A stretch of DNA of 64,000 bases, from the NCBI RefSeq assembly GCF_004054195.1, contig NZ_SBIW01000003.1, positions 806,001 through 870,000 of the forward strand, written 5' to 3'. The notes beneath the pieces are model-generated. The model searched no databases. It was not told where the DNA came from and was given only the letters and a program-made list of their open reading frames with translations. Origin of the DNA: Mucilaginibacter gilvus (GTDB lineage: Bacteria > Bacteroidota > Bacteroidia > Sphingobacteriales > Sphingobacteriaceae). Of this stretch, positions 36,286-45,051 are shown in pieces (position 1 is the first letter of the stretch; every line of letters starts with the position of its first letter). A program made the translations under genes and the position numbers.

Positions 36286-37953
36286 ATGAAAAAAATATCG
36301 AAAATATTGCCGGCCGTTATGGCGGGGATATTGATAGTCTGTGGTTCGTCTTGTAAAAAGGCAAACTATGATAATGTGGAGGTGCCGGAAATTCCGCTGC
36401 TAACCAGCACAGGGAATGTAAAGCCGGCAGATAGCGTTGGAGTGCTTAAAACTTTAACAGCGTCGAGTTTCACCAATATGGGTATGGCGGTAACTTATGG
36501 GCCAATGGCATCTAACGCTGCTTTTTTAGCCACGGTGAAAACCCATGCTAATAATATCACTTTTGGTAACGAGCTAAAGGAAGGCTCTGTTGTTGCTAAC
36601 AATGGTACTTATAACTACACTACTGCCGATGCCTTGTACAACATCGCGTCAACCAACGGCCTGGATGTTTTTGGCCACACGCTGGTTTGGCACTCGCAGC
36701 AAAATATTACTTATTTAAATTCGCTGATAGCACCAATAGCTACTACGCCGGTATTAACAAATGTGTTGGCTAACGGCGGTTTTGAAGCAGGCAGCGGTTC
36801 GTCTTTCACAAATTGGTCGGCTTACAACGGGGCGACTTCTTTCTCCTCAGGTTCAGGCGCAAGCGAAGTTCGCACCGGAGACAGATCGCTTAAGGTAACT
36901 GTAGCGGCTGATGGCCAGGCCTATTCGGTGCAGTTGGCAAGCGACCTGTTCGCTACAACCATGGGCACATCGTACACCATGACGTTTTACATTAAAGCGG
37001 CTACTACGGGCGGTAAAATGCGTATCTCTACAGGCACCACAGCTCAATACTCTGGCGATTACAACATCACAACCGTATATGCGCCATACACCTTTACATT
37101 TAACGCAAAGGACGCGCAAACAAGAGTTTTAATAGATATTGGTTATAGCGCCAACACTTATTTAATTGACGACGTAACGGTTACCGGCCCGGCCAGCGGC
37201 AGTGGTTCTATAGAACAAACGCCTGCGCAAAAAGCTACTGCGATTGATAACGAAATGAAGCGTTACATCACTACTACCATGCAGCATTATACAGGTAAAG
37301 TAAAAGCCTGGGATGTGGTGAACGAGCCTTTTATAAACAACGGTGCTATCCGCACTAATACCAACTATACCGCGCCAGCTAATGAGTTTTTATATGGGCA
37401 GTATATTGGATGCAAGTACGATGCAAGCAATTACATCTTAAAAGCTTTCCAATACGCAAAGGCAGCCAACGCGGCCGCACTAAGGTTTATTAATGATTAT
37501 AACCTGGAGTCGTCGCACGCTAAAACAGATTCGATGGCGGCTTTGGTTACTTTTATTAATAAGCAAGGCGCATTGGTAGATGGCATTGGCACACAAATGC
37601 ACTTAGGATTAAATGCTTCGCATTCAGGCATCGATTATATGTTTAAAACATTGGCAGCCACCGGGTTGAAAATAAGGATATCTGAGCTTGACGTTGTTTT
37701 AAATTCGTCCAAATCGGCCACTTATACACCGAGCGTAACGGGGCTTAATTTACAGGCCGACTTGTACAAATATGTGATACAATCGTACCTTAAAAATGTA
37801 CCTGCGGCGCAGCGCTACGGGGTAACTGTTTGGGGTGTATCAGATACCGATAGTTGGCTAAACACAGCTGCAACACCAGATGTACCGTTGCTTTTTGATA
37901 AAAACTATAAGAAAAAAGTTGCTTTTGCAGGCTTTATACAAGGCCTTAAGTAA
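36286..37953 (+). CDS. GH10 endo-beta-1,4-xylanase lipoprotein with inserted CBM
   Basis: 555 residues, lipobox GSSC, so probably on the cell surface. The GH10 barrel starts near residue 58, is broken at about 156-305 by a CBM4_9-like beta-sandwich (LANGGFEAGSGSSFTNWSAY to YLIDDVTVTGP), and resumes with the acid/base E347 in WDVVNEPF and the nucleophile E467 in ISELDVV. Such CBM-in-barrel GH10 enzymes are characteristic of Bacteroidota xylan PULs; Bacteroides and Prevotella examples usually carry two modules, here only one fits. It cuts xylan outside the cell to feed SusCD1. Confidence 0.92.
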   Translation: MKKISKILPAVMAGILIVCGSSCKKANYDNVEVPEIPLLTSTGNVKPADSVGVLKTLTASSFTNMGMAVTYGPMASNAAFLATVKTHANNITFGNELKEGSVVANNGTYNYTTADALYNIASTNGLDVFGHTLVWHSQQNITYLNSLIAPIATTPVLTNVLANGGFEAGSGSSFTNWSAYNGATSFSSGSGASEVRTGDRSLKVTVAADGQAYSVQLASDLFATTMGTSYTMTFYIKAATTGGKMRISTGTTAQYSGDYNITTVYAPYTFTFNAKDAQTRVLIDIGYSANTYLIDDVTVTGPASGSGSIEQTPAQKATAIDNEMKRYITTTMQHYTGKVKAWDVVNEPFINNGAIRTNTNYTAPANEFLYGQYIGCKYDASNYILKAFQYAKAANAAALRFINDYNLESSHAKTDSMAALVTFINKQGALVDGIGTQMHLGLNASHSGIDYMFKTLAATGLKIRISELDVVLNSSKSATYTPSVTGLNLQADLYKYVIQSYLKNVPAAQRYGVTVWGVSDTDSWLNTAATPDVPLLFDKNYKKKVAFAGFIQGLK

Positions 37954-38078
37954 CCGGCACCGCATGCCGAAATGATAACACGGGGTAAGCTCTTTTAATA
38001 TAAAATGAACTTGCCCTGGTTATATTATGAGATAATTTACCGCTATACATACCTTGTTACTCGAATGATGAGTTTCTA

Positions 38079-38662
38079 ATGATTAAGGCAACTGCAAATG
38101 ATAAACCTTTAGTGGTAGCATTACTTGGTAAAGCCTTTAACGGGCATAACAGCGTTATTACCTGCTTGGCGCCGATAAAACAGGCGCTAAATACTTTAAT
38201 GCCTTGATGGAGTTTTCCTTCGAGATGTGTTACAAGTTTGGGGATATTTGGCTATCTGATGATGATAAAGCCTGTGCATTGATCTTATATCCGCAAAAAA
38301 AATGTGTAAGCCTAAAACTGAGTTTGCTTAGGATAAGGTTATTGCTTACCGCTATAACTTCCAGCGATTATAAGAGCAGGCAGTACCATTTAGCGGCAAT
38401 GGAGAAGATGCGCCCTAATTTAGATATGGCATTAATTTGGTATATTGGGGTTGACCCAAATTATCAAAACCGGGGAATTGGAACGCGTTTAATTACCCAA
38501 GTGCTTCAGCGGATAAAAAGCTGTAGCTTACCGGTTTACCTGGAACTTTCTGCATATCAATATTTAGGATGGTTTGAACGGTTTGGTTTTGAAGGCTATG
38601 AAGTATATGATTGTGCCGATTATAAATTTGTCAACTTTTTTCTAAAGAACGATCTTAAATAA
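38079..38662 (+). pseudogene. GNAT acetyltransferase with a one-base frameshift
   Basis: The intact C-terminal part (from about 38159, ending 38662) is a GNAT fold: MEFSFEMCYKFGDIWLSDDDKACAL, then WYIGVDPNYQNRGIGTRLI, the acetyl-CoA loop. The N-terminus of the same family is in another frame from ATG 38079 (MIKATANDKPLVVALLGKAFNGHNSV) and runs into the first frame at about 38154-38158 if one base is restored. Without it only a TTG or ATG internal start near 38204 is available, giving a 152-residue protein lacking the first beta-strands. Real mutation or sequencing error cannot be separated here. Confidence 0.7.
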
Positions 38663-38675
38663 GTATCACCGTAAT

Positions 38676-40616
38676 ATGAAATTGTACTTAAGGCTTTTTA
38701 CTCTTTGTTTTTGTTGGTTTGTAACACCTTCTTACGCCACAGTTCGCTTGCCGCAGTTAATAGCCGATGGCATGGTTTTACAGCGAAACGTACCCCTAAA
38801 TATATGGGGCTGGGCAGATGCCGGGGAAAAGGTAACCGTAACATTCAGGGGGAAGCAATATAAAGTTAAAACTACAGCCAGCGGAGAATGGGCGGTGATA
38901 TTACCGGCCATGAAGGCAGGCGGCCCTTACATAATGGATATAACCGCCGGTAACACGGTGATTATAAACGACATTTTAATAGGCGATGTATGGTTTTGCT
39001 CCGGCCAGTCGAACATGGTGATACCTATGGAGCGGGTTAAAGAGAAATACCCCGAAGATATTGCAGCGGCAAATAACCCGCAAATAAGAAACTTTTTCCT
39101 GAGCACTCAGGCAGATGTAACGGCAGAACACGCCGACGTTTTGCCCGCCAAATGGGATAAGGCCACCCCTAAAAGTGTGTTGAATTTTGGCGCGGCAACC
39201 TGGTTTTTTGCCAGTCGGCTTTACAAGAAATACCGTGTACCTATTGGCATCATCAATTCAAGCGTTGGGGGCGTTCCCATCCATGCATGGATCAGCAGGG
39301 AGGGGCTAAAAAATATTGCTCCGTTCAATGCACGTATCCTTCAAATGGATAAGGCCGGTTTTAAAGATAGTGTTAGCAGGTTGCCTGTTAAAGCTAATCC
39401 GCCTACCGAACAAAATGACCTTGGTTTTTTAGAAACCGTACACTGGAACGATGTGGCCTATGTGCCAAATAACTGGCACAAGTTCTGGCTGCCGGGCTAC
39501 TGGGCAGACGAGGGCATTAAAGGGTTGAACGGTGTGGTTTGGTTCCGTAAGGAAATAACCCTGCCCGATTCCATGGCCGGCAAGCCTGCAAAGTTGTTTT
39601 TGGGCAGAATGGTAGATGCGGATGAAACTTATGTAAATGGCAAATTCGTTGGCCGTATCACCTATCAGTATCCGCCGCGCAGGTATAATATCCCGGCGGG
39701 TTTATTAAAAGCGGGTAAAAATATCATTATCGTCAGGGTCACCAATACATCAGGAAAAGGCGGTTTTGTACCCGGTAAAACCTATAACTTAAAAGTGGGG
39801 ACTGAAGTGATAGACCTTAGGGGCGAATGGCAATATAAGGTAGGCTCGGTTTTTTACCCGGACCAGTTTACACTACTACCTGCATTCATCGCCCAAAACG
39901 AACCTTCCGGGCTATTTAATACTATGGTGTCACCGGTTACCAGGTATGCGGTAAAAGGTTTTTTATGGTACCAGGGCGAAACCAATACCGGCGCATCCGA
40001 AGGCTACGGTAATCTGCTAAAAACATTAATTAGCGATTGGCGCGACAAATGGCACAATGCCGGTTTGCCATTTATTTATGCCCAGCTTGCCAATTTCGGT
40101 GAGGTGGAATACTCCCCATCAGAAAGTCAGTGGGCGGATGTACGGCAGGAACAGCTCAGCGCGTTAACAGCACCCAATACCAGGATGATTACCCTTATCG
40201 ATTTAGGTGAGTGGAATGATCTTCACCCGCTCAACAAAAAAGATGTGGGGGAACGCTTTGCAATAGCCGCCGAGAATTTAGCGTATGGTGAGTCGTTGGT
40301 AGTTCCATCCGGGCCAATATATCAATCGGCAAAAATTAACGGTAATGTGGTGGAATTGACTTTTACCAATATTGGAGGAGGGCTTATTGCCAGAGGAGAT
40401 CCTATGCTGTCGCAATTTGCTATCGCGGGCAGTGATAAAAAATATGTTTGGGCAACCGCTGTTATAGAAAACGATAACGTGGTGGTACATAGCGATGCAG
40501 TTGCTAACCCTATGTATGTGCGGTACGCCTGGGCCGATAACCCGGAAGCCGCCAATTTGTATAATAAAGAAGGGTTGCCTGCATCACCTTTCCAGGCAGA
40601 GATCAAACAGAAATAG
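38676..40616 (+). CDS. SASA-family carbohydrate O-acetylesterase
   Basis: 646 residues with signal peptide. SGNH-type catalytic blocks: nucleophile S112 in GQSNM, FLWYQGETNT near 428-437 and D515-L-H517-P near the end. A galactose-binding-like GH2 sandwich (DETYVNGKFVGRITYQYPPRR) is inserted at about 285-375, as in sialate O-acetylesterase-like proteins. In a xylan locus the natural substrate is probably acetylated xylo-oligosaccharide (inference). Closely followed by two further carbohydrate esterase/deacetylase genes. Confidence 0.88.
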   Translation: MKLYLRLFTLCFCWFVTPSYATVRLPQLIADGMVLQRNVPLNIWGWADAGEKVTVTFRGKQYKVKTTASGEWAVILPAMKAGGPYIMDITAGNTVIINDILIGDVWFCSGQSNMVIPMERVKEKYPEDIAAANNPQIRNFFLSTQADVTAEHADVLPAKWDKATPKSVLNFGAATWFFASRLYKKYRVPIGIINSSVGGVPIHAWISREGLKNIAPFNARILQMDKAGFKDSVSRLPVKANPPTEQNDLGFLETVHWNDVAYVPNNWHKFWLPGYWADEGIKGLNGVVWFRKEITLPDSMAGKPAKLFLGRMVDADETYVNGKFVGRITYQYPPRRYNIPAGLLKAGKNIIIVRVTNTSGKGGFVPGKTYNLKVGTEVIDLRGEWQYKVGSVFYPDQFTLLPAFIAQNEPSGLFNTMVSPVTRYAVKGFLWYQGETNTGASEGYGNLLKTLISDWRDKWHNAGLPFIYAQLANFGEVEYSPSESQWADVRQEQLSALTAPNTRMITLIDLGEWNDLHPLNKKDVGERFAIAAENLAYGESLVVPSGPIYQSAKINGNVVELTFTNIGGGLIARGDPMLSQFAIAGSDKKYVWATAVIENDNVVVHSDAVANPMYVRYAWADNPEAANLYNKEGLPASPFQAEIKQK

Positions 40617-40631
40617 CTAAACCAGCGTAAA

Positions 40632-42155
40632 ATGAAATATTCCATATTCTTTTTGTTATTGATGGGTTGCGTAACGGCCAGAGCTCAAACCCCGGCACCC
40701 GTAAATTTCAACGCCGAACAGGATCATCAAAATATGATGAAGCAATTGGGTATTAAAGCCCTGCGCCCGGGGCCAAGCGGCAACGAGGCGGATGCCAATC
40801 ATGCAAATTATGATGAGGCCCTGGCAAACCCATTTACCAGTTTGCCCGACGCGCTAACACTGCAGAACGGCAAAAAAGTTACCACGACCGAAATGTGGTG
40901 GAAGCAGCGCCGCCCACAAATAGTGGAGGATATGGAGCGCGAAGTTTACGGCCGTATTCCAAAGGATGTGCCAGCCGTAACCTGGGCCGAAAAAGTGGTG
41001 GATAAAGAATTGGTTGGCTTTTACCCGGTGATAGCGAGGCAACTTGTTGGCCACGTTGATAATTCATCCTACCCGGCTATAAATATTAATATAGAAGCAA
41101 CGCTGGTGCTGCCCGCAAATGCCAAAGGGCCCGTGCCGGTGCTGATAATGTTTGGCCGCAGCACTTTACCCGCACCGGGGCAGCCACTTGCTGCCGATGT
41201 GGAGAAAATAAACGATGCGATTAAGGAATTGCTGATTAAGGCACATCCGGAGTTGAAAACTGTTTTTGAAAGTTACCCTGCTTACAAGCCAATTTTAGAG
41301 CAATCGCCGTTTGGACCGGGCGGTTTTCCGGTAATGCGTGGCGACCCGCCTACCAATATGCAGTTGATAGCAGCAGGCTGGGGCTATATGCTGTTAGATC
41401 CTTCATCCATACAGGCGGATAACGCCGAGGGGTTAACAAAAGGTATCATTGGCCTGGTAAACAAAGGCCAGCCGCGTAAACCGGATGATTGGGGGGCTTT
41501 GCGTGCATGGTCATGGGGAGCGGCCCGGGCATTGGATCATTTAGAAACATTACCCGCCGTAGATGCTAAACACGTAGGTATCGAGGGCGTTTCGCGCTAT
41601 GGGAAAGCAGCATTGGTTACCCTGGCTTTTGAGCGGCGCTTTGCTATGGGGCTCATTGGATCATCGGGCGAAGGTGGTGCCAAATTGCACCGGCGTAATT
41701 TTGGCGAAGCGGTAGAAAGCCTTACCGGCGGCGAATATTATTGGATGGCCGGAAATTTCATCAAATATGGTGCGTCTGAAGCAACTTTTGGCGCTAAAAC
41801 TGGGAACGATCTACCGGTAGATTCGCATGAATTAATTGCGCTGTGTGCCCCCCGCCTTACTTTTATAAGTTATGGCATCCCGGAGCAGGGCGACGCCAAG
41901 TGGCTGGATCAGCAGGGGAGTTACATGGCCACGTTGGCAGCCGGCCCGGTATTTAAATTGCTCGGCGCAAAAGGCATCGGGGTTACCAACGATTATAAAA
42001 CGGAAAAATTGCCGCCGGTAAATACAAGCTTATTGGACGGAGAACTTGCCTGGCGCCAGCACGACGGGGGGCATACCGATGCGCCAAACGTGAAATATTT
42101 TATCAAGTGGGCAAATAAATTTATGCGTTACGGTAAAGAATACGCGGGGAAATAG
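40632..42155 (+). CDS. CE15-type glucuronoyl esterase
   Basis: 507 residues with signal peptide. An alpha/beta-hydrolase with the CE15 nucleophile motif G319-V-S321-R-Y-G-K and the catalytic histidine H481 in HDGGHTDAP; SSGEGGAKLHRRNFGE is also conserved in CE15. Glucuronoyl esterases cut the ester between 4-O-methyl-glucuronic acid of xylan and lignin alcohols. Its presence points to hardwood-type glucuronoxylan as the natural food. The bacterial motif replaces the fungal GCSRxGKG cysteine by valine. Confidence 0.88.
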   Translation: MKYSIFFLLLMGCVTARAQTPAPVNFNAEQDHQNMMKQLGIKALRPGPSGNEADANHANYDEALANPFTSLPDALTLQNGKKVTTTEMWWKQRRPQIVEDMEREVYGRIPKDVPAVTWAEKVVDKELVGFYPVIARQLVGHVDNSSYPAININIEATLVLPANAKGPVPVLIMFGRSTLPAPGQPLAADVEKINDAIKELLIKAHPELKTVFESYPAYKPILEQSPFGPGGFPVMRGDPPTNMQLIAAGWGYMLLDPSSIQADNAEGLTKGIIGLVNKGQPRKPDDWGALRAWSWGAARALDHLETLPAVDAKHVGIEGVSRYGKAALVTLAFERRFAMGLIGSSGEGGAKLHRRNFGEAVESLTGGEYYWMAGNFIKYGASEATFGAKTGNDLPVDSHELIALCAPRLTFISYGIPEQGDAKWLDQQGSYMATLAAGPVFKLLGAKGIGVTNDYKTEKLPPVNTSLLDGELAWRQHDGGHTDAPNVKYFIKWANKFMRYGKEYAGK

Positions 42156-42187
42156 CAGATATATACTGATATAAAAACACACTGGTA

Positions 42188-42997
42188 ATGAAAAATATTA
42201 CATACGCCCTCAGCCTTGTCTTCATTTTAAACCTTGTTAACGCAAAGGCGCAAAAAGCTGCATTGTGGAATAACAAGCAATGTGCTGTTGTTTTAACTTA
42301 TGACGATGCTATTAATGCCGACTTGGACAACGTTATCCCCGCGCTCGATTCGTTAAAGTTAAAGGGCACGTTTTATTTGATAGGCTCATCGCCGGTTGTG
42401 AGCCTGCGAATGCAGGAATGGCGCAAAGCAGCCGCCAAAGGGCACGAACTGGGCAACCATTCGTTATTCCATCCCTGCGATGGCAGCTTGCCGGGCAGAG
42501 GCTTTGTTACGCCCGAGAATGATCTTAGTAAATACACCATTACCCGCGCGGTAGCCGAGATAAAACAGAACAATACCTTACTTAAAGCGATAGATGGTAA
42601 AGACGAACGTACGTTTGCTTACCCCTGTGGCGACCTTAAAATTGGCGGCGATCTTTTTTATAAGAAACTAAAAGCTGATTTTGCCGGCGCAAGAGGAGTA
42701 GGGGCAGGCCTGCAAACCGCATCGCAGGTGAACCTGGATAACATCAATTGTTATTTTATTAACGGGCATTCCGCCGAATACATGATAGACCTGGTTAAAC
42801 AGGCCGAACGTACGCATACTTTACTTGTTTTTTTGTTTCACGGCGTAGGCGGCGGGCATAATATCAACGTTGATATTAACGAACACAGCAAACTTCTCCA
42901 TTACCTCAAGGCAAACGAAAACCACATTTGGATAGCCCCCATGGTAACCATTGCTACTTATATAAAAAAGCACCAAAACTTAACTAAAACGTACTGA
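42188..42997 (+). CDS. CE4 polysaccharide deacetylase
   Basis: 269 residues with signal peptide (1-21). NodB-homology domain with T37-Y-D39-D40 (catalytic base and metal ligand) and the zinc motif H91-S-L-F-H95-P96, then FAYPCGDLKIGG and a C-terminal LLVFLFHGVGGGHN. CE4 members deacetylate xylan, chitin or peptidoglycan; here acetyl-xylan is most likely given the neighbours. Last gene of the first esterase run; the next operon has its own operator and promoter. Confidence 0.88.
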   Translation: MKNITYALSLVFILNLVNAKAQKAALWNNKQCAVVLTYDDAINADLDNVIPALDSLKLKGTFYLIGSSPVVSLRMQEWRKAAAKGHELGNHSLFHPCDGSLPGRGFVTPENDLSKYTITRAVAEIKQNNTLLKAIDGKDERTFAYPCGDLKIGGDLFYKKLKADFAGARGVGAGLQTASQVNLDNINCYFINGHSAEYMIDLVKQAERTHTLLVFLFHGVGGGHNINVDINEHSKLLHYLKANENHIWIAPMVTIATYIKKHQNLTKTY

Positions 42998-43041
42998 TTT
43001 ATAGGGACAATAACATGTATAAACTATGTGGAAATAATTTA

Positions 43042-43055
43042 CGCAATCGATTGAA
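43042..43055. promoter_or_regulatory. LacI-type operator, site 4 (upstream of the ECF sigma gene)
   Basis: CGCAATCGATTGAA with a perfect GCAATCGATTG core. Its TTG (43051-43053) sits exactly 19 bases before TAGATTTG (43073-43080), so the operator would overlap the -33 box. Confidence 0.7.
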
Positions 43056-43080
43056 AATATAAATTATATTTTTAGATTTG
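43051..43080 (+). promoter_or_regulatory. Predicted promoter of the sigma/anti-sigma operon
   Basis: TTG at 43051-43053, a 19-base AT-rich spacer, then TAGATTTG at 43073-43080, a full TAnnTTTG match. The -33 element lies inside operator site 4. Confidence 0.6.
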
Positions 43081-43132
43081 TTTAATTGATTGTAACAATA
43101 ATATTACGACCAAGCCAATAAGACTGAATAAA

Positions 43133-43714
43133 TTGACAAACACCGCGTATATAGCTAACGAATGTGTGCTTGAGTTATGGAGTGATCTTAGGCTCGGTAA
43201 CGAAAAGGCGTATACACGTTTGATGAGCATTTTTGTAAACCCCATGTACAAGTATGGTTCGCGGTTTATCAATAATCCAGATTTTGTAAAAGATTGTATC
43301 CAGGATGTGTTTTTTGAACTATGGAACAGGCGCGAAAAGATTCGCCAGGCCGAGTGCGTAAAATCATATCTGTACAAAGCGCTCCGGTTGAGGATTTTTC
43401 GGGAAAAGTCGAAATGGACGCAAACTGACGCTATTGAAAATAACTATGAGTTTATGATAGAATTTGATGTAGAATCAACTATCATCAGCCAGGAGGTATC
43501 GCATGAGATCTGCTGCAAACTGCAGGTTATGTTGGGGGCTTTGCCAAAGCGGCAAAAAGAAATACTTTACCTCCGGTTTTATGAAGGAATGAGCCAGGAG
43601 AAAATAGCCGAAGTTATGGATATTAACAGGCAGTCGGTTTATAATCTGATGCACGAAGCTATTTTAGGGCTCCGTAAATACTGGGCTAAAAGCCCTGTTT
43701 ACTATTGCTTGTAA
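43133..43714 (+). CDS. ECF sigma factor (FecI-like)
   Basis: 193 residues: sigma region 2 (FVKDCIQDVFFELWNRREKI) and region 4 (LPKRQKEILYLRFYEGMSQEKIAEVMDI and a recognition helix NRQSVYNLMHEAI). It pairs with the FecR-like anti-sigma factor and STN-SusC that follow, the usual trans-envelope signalling set. TTG 43133 is used because the frame has no ATG before it and the N-terminus TNTAYIANECVLELWSDLR fits the family. Its own promoter carries a LacI operator. Confidence 0.9.
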   Translation: MTNTAYIANECVLELWSDLRLGNEKAYTRLMSIFVNPMYKYGSRFINNPDFVKDCIQDVFFELWNRREKIRQAECVKSYLYKALRLRIFREKSKWTQTDAIENNYEFMIEFDVESTIISQEVSHEICCKLQVMLGALPKRQKEILYLRFYEGMSQEKIAEVMDINRQSVYNLMHEAILGLRKYWAKSPVYYCL

Positions 43715-43808
43715 TTAATTTCAGCCAAATAAAAAAAAATCAACTTTTTACAGTAGATTTTCTCATTTGCCGAATGTATAGTATATAAACCCAGTTATAT
43801 CCACATTC

Positions 43809-44891
43809 ATGCCTGCCAACACCTACCATAAAATTGAGGATTTTTTAATGGACGATTCTTTTGTAGAATGGGCATTAGCTAAAACCCCCGATGACCACCA
43901 TTACTGGGCTACTTTCATACTGAAATTTCCGGAGTGCGAAGATAACTTTAACCTGGCCCGCCACATTATCCAATGCTGCAAGATCAGCCATGCTAAAAGT
44001 TTACCGACCGATGAAATTAACGAGATCATCAAAAGCGTAAACAACAGGATATTAAAGCAAAAAGAGGATTCTTTTCCGTATCCTAAACTATGGAAAAGCA
44101 ACTTTTTACGCGTTGCTGCAATGCTCATATTGGTAATTTCCGCAGGATTGCTGCTCGTTAAAAAACAACAAGGTACGGGTGATCCGGGCGTTTCTGCAAG
44201 CAGGACAGAAGCTACTATAACAAAGGTTCAAAACAATGGCAAAACCCCCATACTTATAAAACTTCCGGATAATAGTTCGGTAGTGCTGCAACCCAAAACT
44301 GTAATTACGTATCCTGTTGCGTTTAAAGGTGCCACCCGCCAGGTATCATTAAATGGCGAAGCCTTTTTTGAGGTGGCAAAAAACGCAAAAAAACCATTTT
44401 ACGTACACACAAATGAACTTACAATAAGGGTTGTTGGCACAAGTTTTAAAGTGAATGCTAACGACAACGACGATCAGTTTAGAGTGCTTGTAAGCACCGG
44501 CAGGGTAGAAGTTTTCGCCAATAATGCAGTCGACTATAAAAAAACCGCACCGATAGTTTTAACACCAAATCAACAGGTTATTTTATACAGAAAGAATTCC
44601 CGGCTGGAAACATCGGCGCTAAACAAACCAATGCTGTTGTCTGAAAAATCTACCGCTATCCATTTCAATTTTACCGAAACCCCTTTTTCTAAAGTGATCT
44701 CCACAATTGAAGAAGCATACGGGGTGCATATTATTTACGACGAAAAGGTTATGGGTAATTGTCAGCTCACGGCTTCGCTGATAGGCCAAACGCTGGATGA
44801 GCGGCTAAAGCTTATATGCCAGGCGGTTGAAGCAGAATATACCATTAGAGACGGGCAAATAAAAATCGAAGGCAAAGGATGCGGAATTTAA
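43809..44891 (+). CDS. FecR-family anti-sigma factor
   Basis: 360 residues: an N-terminal cytoplasmic sigma-binding region, one membrane helix at about 99-119 (FLRVAAMLILVISAGLLLV), a periplasmic FecR domain (ITKVQNNGKTPILIKLPDNSSVVL to VRVVGTSFKVN), and a C-terminal DUF4974 domain (FTETPFSKVISTIEEAYGVHIIYDEK). It would hold the ECF factor until the STN domain of SusC2 signals substrate binding. 94 bp separate it from the sigma gene. Confidence 0.92.
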   Translation: MPANTYHKIEDFLMDDSFVEWALAKTPDDHHYWATFILKFPECEDNFNLARHIIQCCKISHAKSLPTDEINEIIKSVNNRILKQKEDSFPYPKLWKSNFLRVAAMLILVISAGLLLVKKQQGTGDPGVSASRTEATITKVQNNGKTPILIKLPDNSSVVLQPKTVITYPVAFKGATRQVSLNGEAFFEVAKNAKKPFYVHTNELTIRVVGTSFKVNANDNDDQFRVLVSTGRVEVFANNAVDYKKTAPIVLTPNQQVILYRKNSRLETSALNKPMLLSEKSTAIHFNFTETPFSKVISTIEEAYGVHIIYDEKVMGNCQLTASLIGQTLDERLKLICQAVEAEYTIRDGQIKIEGKGCGI

Positions 44892-44941
44892 ACACTTAAA
44901 CCCACCATATATGTAAAAATAGATACAAAATAAGCAAAGCA

Positions 44942-44967
44942 ATCGGCGGTGCTATCACACCGCCGAT
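44942..44967 (+). promoter_or_regulatory. Strong hairpin between fecR-like gene and susC2
   Basis: ATCGGCGGTG (44942-44951) and CACCGCCGAT (44958-44967), a perfect 10-bp GC-rich stem with a 6-base loop, 85 bases before the susC2 ATG. It lacks a T-run, so it is either a factor-dependent terminator or an mRNA processing/stability element separating the regulator and transporter parts of the transcript. Confidence 0.5.
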
Positions 44968-45051
44968 AATGTCGGTTCATTCCTGTTGTCTGGAAAACAA
45001 TGTACAGGAAGTTTTCTCGAATTTTTCAACTCAAACAACCAAACCAAATTT

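Noticed and set aside
44986..45051. Longer N-terminus for SusC2
   Set aside because: The added 22 residues precede a complete signal peptide that begins at ATG 45052.
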